64,000 nt of DNA from a bacterium (GTDB lineage: Bacteria > Planctomycetota > JAFGQW01): the NCBI GenBank assembly GCA_030426805.1, contig JAUHXU010000004.1:110792-174791 (forward strand), given 5' to 3'. Below the pieces are notes generated by a model that saw only the letters and a list, made by a program, of their open reading frames with translations, made no database searches and was not told the DNA's origin. Shown here in pieces: positions 35,135 to 44,212 of the stretch. Made by a program: the position numbers and the translations under genes. Within the stretch, counting starts at the first letter, position 1. Each line of letters opens with the position of its first letter.

Positions 35135-36773
35135 ACGCGAACAGCGACGCCGCGACGAGCGCGACGAGTCCGAGAAGCGAGACGACGCGGCCGATCCGGT
35201 AGGCCGCGGTGCCGGTGTAGCGGAGCGTCACGGTGTCGGTGCCGTCGGCGGTGATCCGGAGCAGCGCGGTCCCCGGCGTGGCGTCGACGGAAGCGGTCCC
35301 ACGACTCGTCTCGGCGATCCAGCCGTCCAGCGCGAGCCGACCGATCGTCGCCCGCCACGAGGCGTCGGCGTCGGCGAGGCGTGCGACGTAGTGCTCCGCA
35401 TCGACGCGCGCCAGCTGCGCGCGGCCGGACCCGGACCGAAGCCGAATGCTGCCCGCGGGTTGATCGGGCGGGGCCGTTTGCGCGCGGAGACGGTACTTGT
35501 CCTCGACGTCGCCGGTCCACGGCACGTGGGCGAGGAGCGTTCGGATGCGCGCGGCCGACGGGACGGTGCTCGTCGGTCCGGCCGCGGGCGGCAGCGTCGA
35601 GCCGTAGCCGAACGGCAGCGCGGATGCCGCCGCCCACGCGATCACGACGGTGACGGTCGCGATCCGGAGTGCGCGCCCGCGCGGTGCGGCGACGGCCGCG
35701 CCGACGAGCCACGCGCCGAACAACGACCAGGCGAGCAGGAACCGCCACGGGAACTGGAGGTAGCGCAACGTGTCGAGTCCGGGCACCGCGACGACCACGC
35801 GGGCGCCGAACGGTGTCGTCGCGACGACCGCGAGGAGCGCGCAGGCGACGGCCGCAAGGAGCGGCGCTCGCCGTACGGCTGCGGTCGCGAACGCCAAGCA
35901 CGCCGCCGCGGCGACGAGTGCCGCGAACACCGGATGTACGCCCGGCTTCCAGCCCGGCAGCGGGGCGCCGCGCCACAGCTCGGCCCCGTGAAGCGCCCGG
36001 TCGACGAACGCGGAGCCGTCCTCGAAGTGGCCTGCCATCGCGATCGCGCCGCGATCGAGGAGCGCCGGGAGCCAGTAGAACGCACCGAGCGCGCAGCCGA
36101 TCAGCGCCGCGCCGCCGACGCGCGCGAGGGCGGGTCCGCTCGGACGTGCGGCGAGGGCGAACCAGACCGCCGCGACGGGCGCGGTCACGAGTGCGGACAG
36201 GGGGTGGAGCACGCCTTGGATCGCGGTCGCGATCGCGAGCGCGGCCATGCCTCCGCGGCGCCCGTCGCGACACCGATCGAGCGCGGCGAGCACCCACGGC
36301 GCCAGCGCTGCGCCCCACAGCTCCGCATGCGCGCCGCGCGGGAAGATCTCGGCCAGGCGGTAGGGCGCGATCGCGTAGACGAGTCCGCAGGCGATCGCAC
36401 CGGCGGGGCCCAACGGGCGTCGCGCGAACCGCATCGAGCCGAGACCACCGAGCAGGGTCGCGAGCGCGATCGAGAGGCCGAGGGCCGCCGCGGGCGACGC
36501 ACCGAGCCGCATCGCGAGCGCGGCGGGTAGGTAGGCGTAGGGCGGGTAGTATTTGAAGTTCGCGCCGCCGTAGCCGGCTCGAAACGACGGCACGTCGTGC
36601 GCGACGACGATCCCCGCCGACAGCGAGTCGGCATAGGCGACGGCGTTGACGACGTGGATGCCCATGTCGTGACCGGCCGGGAGCGCCCCGTGCGTGAATG
36701 CAGGGACGATCGGTGCGACCGCGACGATCGCGAGGAACAGCGCCGCGGCGGCGGGCCGGACGAACCGGGTCAC
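35106..36773 (-). CDS. polytopic membrane protein, PTPS-related/GT-C-like
   Basis: 555 aa from a GTG overlapping the stop of the upstream gene (GTGA). About ten hydrophobic helices. An early loop reads THGALPAGHDMGIHVVNAVA, later FRAGYGGANFKYYPPYAYLPAALA; the Asp in the first loop and the YPP motif resemble the PTPS-related (PF10131) membrane proteins and GT-C transferases. A soluble C-terminal part (~440-530) precedes the last helix. A glycan-related role is plausible only. Confidence 0.65.
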   Translation of the reverse strand: MTRFVRPAAAALFLAIVAVAPIVPAFTHGALPAGHDMGIHVVNAVAYADSLSAGIVVAHDVPSFRAGYGGANFKYYPPYAYLPAALAMRLGASPAAALGLSIALATLLGGLGSMRFARRPLGPAGAIACGLVYAIAPYRLAEIFPRGAHAELWGAALAPWVLAALDRCRDGRRGGMAALAIATAIQGVLHPLSALVTAPVAAVWFALAARPSGPALARVGGAALIGCALGAFYWLPALLDRGAIAMAGHFEDGSAFVDRALHGAELWRGAPLPGWKPGVHPVFAALVAAAACLAFATAAVRRAPLLAAVACALLAVVATTPFGARVVVAVPGLDTLRYLQFPWRFLLAWSLFGAWLVGAAVAAPRGRALRIATVTVVIAWAAASALPFGYGSTLPPAAGPTSTVPSAARIRTLLAHVPWTGDVEDKYRLRAQTAPPDQPAGSIRLRSGSGRAQLARVDAEHYVARLADADASWRATIGRLALDGWIAETSRGTASVDATPGTALLRITADGTDTVTLRYTGTAAYRIGRVVSLLGLVALVAASLFAFRGRSTSGG

Positions 36774-37450
36774 GCGCGTCGCCAACGCGCGGCGGCGCCG
36801 GGCTCGGTCGTCGCGTAGACGACGTGCAGCACGCGCCTGCGTGCGGGGCGGGTCGCTGGGGCCGAGCGGTGCAGCGTCAGTGGTCGCATCGCGAACACGT
36901 CGCCGGCGCGCGCGATGCACGGCCGAAACGCGTCCAACGGCACCGACGCGACCGCGTCGTCGCTCAGGATGCCCCGGTCGTGCGAACCCGGGACGACTTC
37001 GAGCGGCCCGCGGTCCTCGCCGCAATCGTCGAGGTGCAGCCGCAACGCGACGAGCGACGCGAGGACCGCTCGGGGTGGGACCGCGTGCGGCACGCCGCGT
37101 TTCGACGTCCACCGTGTGAAGCCCGGTTCGTCGACCGGAGTGGCAAACGGCATCACGACGTCTTGGTGGGCCGTGACCTTCCAGTTCGTGTCGGCGGTCT
37201 TGTCGAGGTAGAGCGCGTGGATCGGGAACGCGTCACGGGCGAGCAGACGCGCCGCGAGGGCATCGAGGCCGATCGCACGAAGCCGCGCGCCGAACGTCGC
37301 GTCATCCCACAGCAAGCCGCGCACGGCGTGTGGCGCATCGGTGACGCGCGCGCCGAGCGCGTGCAGCAACGCCGTGCGATCGTCGCGGCCGACCACGGAC
37401 GCGCAGCGCTCGACCCCGTGGGCGCGAAGGGTCCAATCGGGATCGGTCAT
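36770..37450 (-). CDS. phytanoyl-CoA dioxygenase (PhyH)-like protein
   Basis: 226 aa. The Fe(II)/2-oxoglutarate facial triad is visible: His95 and Asp97 (VTAHQDVVMPF) and distal His194 (RPLTLHRSAPATRPARRR), with a following Arg to bind 2-oxoglutarate. EVVPGSHDRGIL is typical of PhyH. The family hydroxylates lipids, amino acids or natural products. Its substrate is unknown. It is translationally coupled to the membrane protein gene downstream. Confidence 0.85.
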   Translation of the reverse strand: MTDPDWTLRAHGVERCASVVGRDDRTALLHALGARVTDAPHAVRGLLWDDATFGARLRAIGLDALAARLLARDAFPIHALYLDKTADTNWKVTAHQDVVMPFATPVDEPGFTRWTSKRGVPHAVPPRAVLASLVALRLHLDDCGEDRGPLEVVPGSHDRGILSDDAVASVPLDAFRPCIARAGDVFAMRPLTLHRSAPATRPARRRVLHVVYATTEPGAAARWRRA

Positions 37451-37490
37451 CGCCTGGTCGGTCCCGTCGCCGGCGTCGTCGATCGTCGGG

Positions 37491-38522
37491 TCAGTTGAGG
37501 GTGATGTCGAGGATCGTCGAGAGCTGCGATGCGCTCGTCGAGAAGCCGGCGCCGATCATCGTCGCACGGATCCCGCCGAGGCCGGGATTGCGGAAGCGGA
37601 ACGTCACATGTCCGCGTCCGTCGACGAGCCCTTGCGCCAGCACGAGCGGCGGCATCGAACCGCCACCGACGGCGACGAGTGCAATGCCGCCGAGCGGCCA
37701 GCGCGCGCTGTCCGTCCGCAGCTTGATCGTCACGACGGTGTTCGCCGGCACCGTGACCATGTCCGCGGTCAGCGCCGGTCGGAGTGTCAGGCCACCCGAC
37801 ACTTCGTAGACGGTGTAGGGGGCGACCGTCGCGGTGACGAAGTAATTGCCGTTCTGCGGATCCATGCAGATCCCCTCGGGATCCTGGATGCCGTAGGTCT
37901 TCGAGGCCCAGCTGTTCATGACGAATCCGTCGTCCGCGATCTCGAGGATCGTCGCGCCGGTGTCGTCGCCGACGATGTACATCCCGTTGAATGCGTTGAC
38001 GCCGAGCCCGTCGGCATCCCCGGACAGCGCCTTGACCGAGAGCGTCGTGACCGGCTGCCCGGTCGCGAGCGAGATTTCGTGAATGACTCCGGCGGCGTCG
38101 TCGCTCGTGACGACCGTGCCCGCGACCGGGTTGAAGTCGAGGCCGCTGGGATCGGAGTAGGCGGTGGTCGAGATCATCGTGATCACCGTGCGGTTCGACA
38201 GGTCGACCTCCCAGACCTTGTCGTTGATCTCCTCGGCGATGTAGAGGCGTTGCCCGGTTCCGTCCACGCCGCCGCCGATCGGATAGGTCATGCCGAGCAG
38301 ACCGAGGTCGATCGTGCTGACCAGGCTGCCCATCCGGGTCAACTCGTACGCGACCTTGTTCGTCTCGTCGACGACGAACAGGTTGTCGCTGCGCCAGTCG
38401 TAGCCGATGCCTCCGGGGAAGACGGATCCGAAGCTCGACGCGGGGAACGAGTTGACGACGGTCGGCTGGGCGGTGACGGTCGTCGCGGCGAGCACGACGC
38501 CCGCGATCCAAGATAGGCGCAT
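37491..38522 (-). CDS. secreted beta-propeller-like protein
   Basis: 343 aa from an ATG preceded by AAAGGGA. Signal peptide MRLSWIAGVVLAATTVTAQ. Blades are readable as VVDETNKVAYELTRMG, YIAEEINDKVWEVDLSN, GDDTGATILEIADDG and MDPQNGNYFVTATVAP. The C-terminal ~100 residues are beta-rich with a hydrophobic end (LSTILDITLN). This tail is shorter and more divergent than those of the neighbouring secreted proteins. It is divergent from the 38699 gene. Confidence 0.75.
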   Translation of the reverse strand: MRLSWIAGVVLAATTVTAQPTVVNSFPASSFGSVFPGGIGYDWRSDNLFVVDETNKVAYELTRMGSLVSTIDLGLLGMTYPIGGGVDGTGQRLYIAEEINDKVWEVDLSNRTVITMISTTAYSDPSGLDFNPVAGTVVTSDDAAGVIHEISLATGQPVTTLSVKALSGDADGLGVNAFNGMYIVGDDTGATILEIADDGFVMNSWASKTYGIQDPEGICMDPQNGNYFVTATVAPYTVYEVSGGLTLRPALTADMVTVPANTVVTIKLRTDSARWPLGGIALVAVGGGSMPPLVLAQGLVDGRGHVTFRFRNPGLGGIRATMIGAGFSTSASQLSTILDITLN

Positions 38523-38621
38523 TGGGTTTCCCTTTCGCAGCACGGCGCCCGGCCGGGTCGGCCGGGAATCCGACCCGTTCATCATAGGGGGGCTCGCTGA
38601 GGCCCGTCAATCCAGGAGGCG

Positions 38622-38630
38622 TGGTAGGAT
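38622..38630 (+). promoter_or_regulatory. extended -10 element (TGGTAGGAT)
   Basis: TGn plus TAGGAT inside GCGTGGTAGG, 68 nt before the next ATG; almost identical to the element at 22227. Confidence 0.4.
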
Positions 38631-38698
38631 GACGCGCGTGAGACTCGATCGACGCGCGGGCAGGCGCAGGGTGTGATTCTGCTGAGGAGACGTGGACA

Positions 38699-39919
38699 AT
38701 GATGCGAGCAACGATGAGCGTGGTCGCCCTTGCGCTGGTGTCGTTCGGCGCGACGGCACAACCGATGCGAGGGGACTTCCTCGCCGGCACGATCGGCGGG
38801 ACCGGCGACCTGCTATGGATCGACCGGACGACCAAGGCCGTCAACACGTTGGCGAACCCCGTGCAGACGGGGGGCTTCGCGAACATGGTCATGATGGCCG
38901 CCGACAACACCGACGTCGTGTTCGCGGATGTCGCGACGAACTCGGTCATCGCGAGCGTGACGCCGGGTGGTGTCGTCACGACGCTCGCTTCGCTCGTCAC
39001 CGGATCCGCGGGTGCCGGTGACGTGTTGCAGTCGGGCAACTACGTGTTTCAGACGTTCAACGAACTCGTCGAGTTGCAGGGCGGCGTCGTGACGACGTTG
39101 ATCGCGGGCATGGTGAACTTCCCGAACGCGATGGCACGAGATCACGATCGCGACACGATCCTGATCGGGTTCGCGGGTACGAGCACGCTCGAGGAGTGGG
39201 ATCCGCGCGCGAAGAGTCTGACGACGCTGTGCACGCTGCCGTCGTCGATGGGTGGCATCGATCCGATGCCCCGCGGCGTCGGTGGCCTGCCGGCTACGGC
39301 CGTGTCGAGCTTCGGTTCGCCGCGCGTGCTGATCTGTTCGGGCGGCGCGGTCGTGACGAGCTTGACGTTCACGTCCAACGGCAGCGGCCAGGCACTCAAG
39401 GTGGACGACGTCACCGGCAACATCTACATGGCGTCCAACACCGGCGACATCTACGAACTCGATCCGCTCCAGCCCCTGTCCCCCGTGATCAACACCTGGG
39501 GCAACTACGGGGTGAACTTCACCGGGATCGAGGTCTACGGTTCGCGACGCATCCACGGAACGGGCACCGGTGCACCGGGCAGCCCGTACGGCATCACGAT
39601 GAACTTCGGATCGACCGCGGCGAACGCGCCCGTCTTCGTCGCGCTCGCGTTCGCGCAGCGCCCGGGCATCACGGTTCCGGGTGCCGGTCGGATCAACCTC
39701 GCGCTCGACACGCTGTTCCTCGCGTCGGTGCAAGGCGTGCTCACCGGCACGATTCTGAACGGGTTCCCGGCAGTCCTCGACGCCCAGGGGCGAGGGGGCG
39801 GGAGCATCCTGATCCCCGGATTCATGCCGCGCGGCCTCCCGATCTACTTCTCGGCGGTCGCGCTCGTCCAGCAGTCGATCGTCGAGATCGCGAACACCGT
39901 CGGCATCATGATCCAGTAG
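38699..39919 (+). CDS. secreted beta-propeller-like protein with C-terminal module
   Basis: 406 aa from the first of two adjacent ATGs after GAGGAG. Signal peptide ends at ..ALVSFGATAQ. Blades: LLWIDRTTKAVNTLAN, VVFADVATNSVIASVTPGG, ARDHDRDTILIGFAGTS, KVDDVTGNIYMASNTGDIYE. Residues ~305-406 are the C-terminal module (PGAGRINLALDTLFLASVQG; VLDAQGRGGGSILIPG). Paralogous to the genes at 33887 and 40276 in layout. No enzymatic signature; probable cell-surface or secreted protein. Confidence 0.78.
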   Translation: MMRATMSVVALALVSFGATAQPMRGDFLAGTIGGTGDLLWIDRTTKAVNTLANPVQTGGFANMVMMAADNTDVVFADVATNSVIASVTPGGVVTTLASLVTGSAGAGDVLQSGNYVFQTFNELVELQGGVVTTLIAGMVNFPNAMARDHDRDTILIGFAGTSTLEEWDPRAKSLTTLCTLPSSMGGIDPMPRGVGGLPATAVSSFGSPRVLICSGGAVVTSLTFTSNGSGQALKVDDVTGNIYMASNTGDIYELDPLQPLSPVINTWGNYGVNFTGIEVYGSRRIHGTGTGAPGSPYGITMNFGSTAANAPVFVALAFAQRPGITVPGAGRINLALDTLFLASVQGVLTGTILNGFPAVLDAQGRGGGSILIPGFMPRGLPIYFSAVALVQQSIVEIANTVGIMIQ

Positions 39920-39979
39920 CATCGGTCGGGCTCGCCGGTCTCGCGCCGGCGAGCCGACCGAAGCGGAGCATCGACCCGA

Positions 39980-40144
39980 ATGAAGCCCGTCTTGATCGTG
40001 CTCGTGGTCCTCAACGTCGTCGTGCTCGCCGGACAGGTCTGGCCGGAGGGGGCGCCGCCGTTCGCGCGCGCCGTGAACATCGCGTTTCTCGTCGCGAGCC
40101 TCCTGTTCTTCCTGCACCGGCTGCTGGGAACTCGGAAGCCGTAG
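39980..40144 (+). CDS. 54-aa two-helix membrane protein
   Basis: The frame encodes 54 aa with two hydrophobic helices (PVLIVLVVLNVVVLAGQVW; AVNIAFLVASLLFFLHRLL) ending in GTRKP. It starts 60 nt after the propeller gene stop and fits between two secreted-protein genes. There is no strong ribosome site, but coding-like codon choice and clean helices support it. Function unknown. Confidence 0.5.
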   Translation: MKPVLIVLVVLNVVVLAGQVWPEGAPPFARAVNIAFLVASLLFFLHRLLGTRKP

Positions 40145-40275
40145 CGCGTCGTGTGTGAACGTCGGGGCAACGCTGCGTTAACGTCACGGCATCCGGAGGC
40201 GCCATCGGGGCTGCGATCGGGGCCATCTGCACGCGGTACGCCGATTGCTGTAGGGGCGAGCATCAGGAGGTGTTC

Positions 40276-41550
40276 ATGACACGCACGTTCCTCGCCACCC
40301 TCGCGCTCGTCCTCATCGTCGCCGGCACGGCGCTCGAAGCGCAGGTCCACCGCAGCGGCTACTTCGCCGTCACACAGCGAGACAAGTTCTTCTCGTTCGG
40401 GCTGCGCGTCGATCCGCGCGGCAACGTCACGACGATGCAACTCGGCTACGAGCACCACAACGTCTGCGAGGTCGCCGCGGACAACCGCTCGATCCTCGTG
40501 TGCGACCCGGCCGCCCAGGCGATCTGGCAGATCGACCCGAGTGCGATGGCCGTCGTGGGCACGTTGATCAGCGACCCGGCGCTCGGCACCGCGGTCTACG
40601 GGATGGAGTACGACCACAACGGCGATCTCTACGTGCTGACGGGATCGAGCCTCCTGCGCATCGGGGCCGCAACGGTGACCACCGTCACGACGGCGAATCT
40701 CTCGTTCGCCAACGCGACGATCGACATCGACACGGCGGAGTTGCTCGTCGCGGTCGGCTTGAACGCCGGTATGCTGCAGCGCATCGATCGGCAGACCGGG
40801 GCGGCGACGACGCTCGCGACCGGGTTCAGCACGCGGTATGGCGATGCGGCGCAGGATCCGCGGACCGGCGACGTCTACGTTCCGACGTGCTGCGGCGTCA
40901 ACTCGAGCCCGCTTCGGTCGCTCGACGTCCGACGGGCGGGCACGACGGTCTCGACGATCTACCTCGCGAGCAACGCGCTCGCCGGGGCGTACGGGGTGCA
41001 GTTCGATCGCGCGAGCGCCTCGACCCCGCGGATCGTGACCGGCTGCGTTCGCAACCTCCTCGCGCCAGCGTCCGGTGGCGTGTGGTTCATCGACGTCGCG
41101 ACGGCCGTGCCGCAGCAACTCGCACCGTTTCCGTCGGCGACCGTCACCGACGTCTCATTCCTCGAGGGGCGCAACCTGCACACGACCCGCACGGCCGCAG
41201 GCCGATATCGGGTGGACATCAGCGTGCCGACCGACGCGGGGCTCAACTACGTCCTCGGCGTCGGCTACACCGGCGTGCGACCGGGCGTGGCGCTCCCGGA
41301 TGGCCGGCGCATCCTGCTGAATCCGGACGGACTCACGATGCTCGCAACGGCCAACGGGCTGGCACCGTTCGTGACGAACACGGTCGGATCGCTGGACGCA
41401 GCGGGCCGCGCGACGGCGATGATCGACGTCAGCGGCCTGGTTCCCGCGATCCGCGGTATGCTCGTCTGGTTGAGTGTCGTGACGCTCGACCCCCGGTCCC
41501 CGCTCGGCATCGCGACGATCAGCGATCCGTTCGTCCTCAAGATGGATTGA
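40276..41550 (+). CDS. secreted beta-propeller-like protein with C-terminal module
   Basis: 424 aa from the ATG at 40276, placed correctly after AGGAGG; a GTG two codons earlier overlaps that site. Signal peptide MTRTFLATLALVLIVAGTALEAQ. Blades: VCEVAADNRSILVCDPAAQ, EYDHNGDLYVLTGSS, AQDPRTGDVYVPTCCG. The C-terminal module is LGVGYTGVRPGVALPDGRR, then GSLDAAGRATAMIDVSG. Its stop codon shares one base with the start of the radical SAM gene, so the two are translationally coupled. Confidence 0.8.
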   Translation: MTRTFLATLALVLIVAGTALEAQVHRSGYFAVTQRDKFFSFGLRVDPRGNVTTMQLGYEHHNVCEVAADNRSILVCDPAAQAIWQIDPSAMAVVGTLISDPALGTAVYGMEYDHNGDLYVLTGSSLLRIGAATVTTVTTANLSFANATIDIDTAELLVAVGLNAGMLQRIDRQTGAATTLATGFSTRYGDAAQDPRTGDVYVPTCCGVNSSPLRSLDVRRAGTTVSTIYLASNALAGAYGVQFDRASASTPRIVTGCVRNLLAPASGGVWFIDVATAVPQQLAPFPSATVTDVSFLEGRNLHTTRTAAGRYRVDISVPTDAGLNYVLGVGYTGVRPGVALPDGRRILLNPDGLTMLATANGLAPFVTNTVGSLDAAGRATAMIDVSGLVPAIRGMLVWLSVVTLDPRSPLGIATISDPFVLKMD

Positions 41551-43202
41551 TGCGTCGACTCGATTTGCTGCTGCTGGCCGAGGAGTCGCTGTCGCTGGCC
41601 GACGACGAGTTCGTCGGTCAGCGTCTGAAGATGGTCAAGGTCTGGCCGACCTTCGACGATGCCGAACGGGCGGCGAGCCAGTCCGCGCTCGGGGTCAACG
41701 ATCCCGATCTCTGGGTGCCGATGCGGTCGGGCCGTCACATGCTCCGCCCACCGCATCGCCCGTCGCTGGCGCTGTGCAACCTCGCGACGGTCGCGCGCGA
41801 TGCGGGCTACGAGGTCGCGATCGTCGACAACGTCGCGCGCTATGCGCACCGGAAGCGCATCGTCGAGCAGCTCGTCCGCGCGCGTCGTCCTCGCCTCGTC
41901 GGACTGACGACGACGTTCCTGCTGTCCGAGGCCGAGGTGGCGGCGACCGTCGCGTTGATCCGCTCGCTCGCGCCGGACGCGAAGATCGTGCTCGGCGGGC
42001 CGACGGTGCGCCGTCGCATCGGATTGCACGGGCTCGCGGACTACGCGGTGTTCGGCTCGGGCGAGCACGCGATCGTGCAGCTCTTGAAGGCCCTGGACGG
42101 CGAGGTCGACCCGGTCGACATCCGGGGGCTCGCGATTCGCGGCGCGGGCGGCGACGTCACCTATGCGGACGGGTCGCGTGACCTCGCGCGGGTCGGGCGC
42201 ACCGGCGAGGCGTATCGCGCGCGCGACGACGAGTGGATCCCGGTGCCGGATTGGTCGCTCTACCCGCGTGCACGCGACACGGTCTACCCGATCGAGTTCA
42301 GCCGGGGCTGCAAGTACAACTGCTTCTACTGCGCATACGACCGGGGCAAGGTGACGCGGTCGCTCGACGACGTGCGCGACGAACTCCTGCGCAACGCCGA
42401 CCTCGGGATCACGCGGTATCGCGTGGGGGACTCGAACTTCACCGACGGTCCGCCGCGCTACGCCGACTATCCACTCGACGTCTGCAAGCTCATGATCGAC
42501 CTCGATCTCGGGCTGGAGTGGTCGTGCTACAGCCGTGTCGACGACCTGACCGACGAGCTTGCCGACCACATGCGGCGCGCCGGGTGCTGGGGCGTGTTCT
42601 TCGGCGTGGAGTCCGGCGACGACCGGATCCTCAAGCTGATGCGAAAGGGGCACAACGTCGCCGACGCCTACGAAGGCCTGGCGGTCGCGCGCCGCCACGG
42701 GTTGTTCGCGCACGTCAACCTGATCGTCGGCTACCCCGGCGAGACCGAGGCGTCGTTTCGCAACACGATCGACTTCGCGCGTCGCGCGCGTCCGGACTCG
42801 GTCGCCCTCGGGCAGTTCTACCTCGTCGACAAGGCGCCGGTGCGCAGCGCCCGGATGGATGCGTTCGCGATCGACGGCGAGGGCATGGACTGGCGCCATC
42901 GCACGATGGACTCCACACGCGCCGCCCGACTCGTGAGGCAGGGCATCGACGAGCTGCTCAAGGCCGGGCTCGAGCTCTCCAACGAGATGCGGATCGTCGA
43001 GTACATGGGGTGGGGGATGCGCCTCGACGAAGCGCGCGTGACGAGTGACGCGCTCAGTCGCTGCATGCGCGGCGCCGACGGCGAGGTGGGGCTCGAGGCG
43101 CGATCGCGGATCAAGGAGCTCGTCTGCGGCACGGTGCCGCGTTGGCTGGCGGGCGATCTTCGCGCGGCACACCGGCCGATCGAAGCGCGTCAGTGTCCGT
43201 AG
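41550..43202 (+). CDS. B12-binding-type radical SAM protein
   Basis: 550 aa. Residues ~70-200 look like a cobalamin-binding Rossmann domain (GLTTTFLLSEAEVAATVALI; IVLGGPTVRRRIG) but lack the DxHxxG base-off His motif. The radical SAM cluster motif CKYNCFYC uses Cys254, 258 and 261. Downstream are GVESGDDRILKLMRKGH and LIVGYPGETEASF, typical of the family. It cleaves SAM to start radical chemistry, perhaps methylation or rearrangement. It overlaps the secreted-protein gene by 1 nt at its start and the GNAT-like gene by 13 nt at its convergent end. Confidence 0.9.
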   Translation: MRRLDLLLLAEESLSLADDEFVGQRLKMVKVWPTFDDAERAASQSALGVNDPDLWVPMRSGRHMLRPPHRPSLALCNLATVARDAGYEVAIVDNVARYAHRKRIVEQLVRARRPRLVGLTTTFLLSEAEVAATVALIRSLAPDAKIVLGGPTVRRRIGLHGLADYAVFGSGEHAIVQLLKALDGEVDPVDIRGLAIRGAGGDVTYADGSRDLARVGRTGEAYRARDDEWIPVPDWSLYPRARDTVYPIEFSRGCKYNCFYCAYDRGKVTRSLDDVRDELLRNADLGITRYRVGDSNFTDGPPRYADYPLDVCKLMIDLDLGLEWSCYSRVDDLTDELADHMRRAGCWGVFFGVESGDDRILKLMRKGHNVADAYEGLAVARRHGLFAHVNLIVGYPGETEASFRNTIDFARRARPDSVALGQFYLVDKAPVRSARMDAFAIDGEGMDWRHRTMDSTRAARLVRQGIDELLKAGLELSNEMRIVEYMGWGMRLDEARVTSDALSRCMRGADGEVGLEARSRIKELVCGTVPRWLAGDLRAAHRPIEARQCP

Positions 43203-44212
43203 CGACCGCGGCCGTCGGCGGTGCCGGGTGGCGGCGGATAGACGATGGGCTCGCCGATCGTCAATCGCGGCAACGGGTGCACGCCTGCGTCGGCCATCGT
43301 CACGTGCCACGATTGCGAGAGCGACAGGTAGTCGATGCCCGGCACGACCGTTCGCGTCGACAGGTAGGCCTCGGTGCCGGCCTCGACCGAGAAGCCGGCC
43401 GCCTGAAACAGCGCGAGCGTGAACGCGTCCGACGTCCAGAAGCGCGCGCGCACCGGCACGTGGCCGTCGCCGACGACCGCGGCGAGCAGCGCGTGCCCGG
43501 CGGCATCGTCGTCGGGTGCGACCGCCCAGTCGACGAGCAATCGCTCGTCGCGCCGATCCCGGGCGATCGCGACGCCGACGAGCGCGTCCTCTCGCCACGC
43601 GCACCACCCGCGATCGTTGGCGCCGGGGACCGCCGTCCGCCACGCGTGGAAGGCGCCGTCCCGACGGACGCCGCACGCCCCGACGTCGAGCACCGCGGGT
43701 GACCGCGCCCCGTCGTCCACACCGGTGATTCGGATCTCGCCGGTCGGCAACGCACCCGCTGCGGCGCGGCACAGGTCGATCGACGTCGCGATCGCCTTGT
43801 GGCCACGGGTGTGGCGCAGGAACCACCAGTCGAGTTCGTCCCACTGGCCGAACACCGCGGCGAGCCGGTCGCGCGACTCGAACGCCTCGCGGAACATCTC
43901 GTCGAGTTCGATGAACAGGCTGTGGACGCCGCCGGTGCGGTAGGCCGGGTCGATGAAGCACGCGTAGAAGCGGCCGAACACGTAGTCGTCGCCGCGGATC
44001 CGCATCGGTAGGTGCGTCACGCCGAGGTGTCCGACGACGCGGTCGCGGGCGTCCAGCGCGACGATGCCGGACGCACCGTGCGGGTTGTCGCGCATCGCGT
44101 GTGCGACCGTCGCGCGGGTGCGTGCGGGGTCGCGGTCCGCGTGGCGGGCGAAGCCGTCGGCCACCCGGTCCCAGTCGGCCTCCGATGCGGCGCGGATCAC
44201 GTGCTGTCCCAT
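43190..44212 (-). CDS. GNAT-like acyltransferase (340 aa)
   Basis: The start IRAASEADWDRVADGFARHA and the strand/helix VVGHLGVTHLPMRIRGDDYVFGRFYACFIDPAYRTGGVHSLFI (split here across residues ~58-105) fit a GNAT fold, with AYRTGGV at the acyl-CoA loop position. A second GNAT-like half follows (RGWCAWREDALVGVAIARD; LLVDWAVAPDDDAAGHALLA). It is last in a four-gene minus-strand operon and its ATG overlaps the previous stop by 1 nt. The acceptor is unknown. Double-GNAT layouts occur in Eis-like and lipid-tailoring transferases. Confidence 0.75.
   Translation of the reverse strand: MGQHVIRAASEADWDRVADGFARHADRDPARTRATVAHAMRDNPHGASGIVALDARDRVVGHLGVTHLPMRIRGDDYVFGRFYACFIDPAYRTGGVHSLFIELDEMFREAFESRDRLAAVFGQWDELDWWFLRHTRGHKAIATSIDLCRAAAGALPTGEIRITGVDDGARSPAVLDVGACGVRRDGAFHAWRTAVPGANDRGWCAWREDALVGVAIARDRRDERLLVDWAVAPDDDAAGHALLAAVVGDGHVPVRARFWTSDAFTLALFQAAGFSVEAGTEAYLSTRTVVPGIDYLSLSQSWHVTMADAGVHPLPRLTIGEPIVYPPPPGTADGRGRYGH

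Noticed and set aside
40160..40200. Operator built on the AACGTC repeats before the 40276 gene
   Set aside because: Two near copies (GAACGTC and TTAACGTC) but neither well-formed palindrome nor conserved spacing could be shown.
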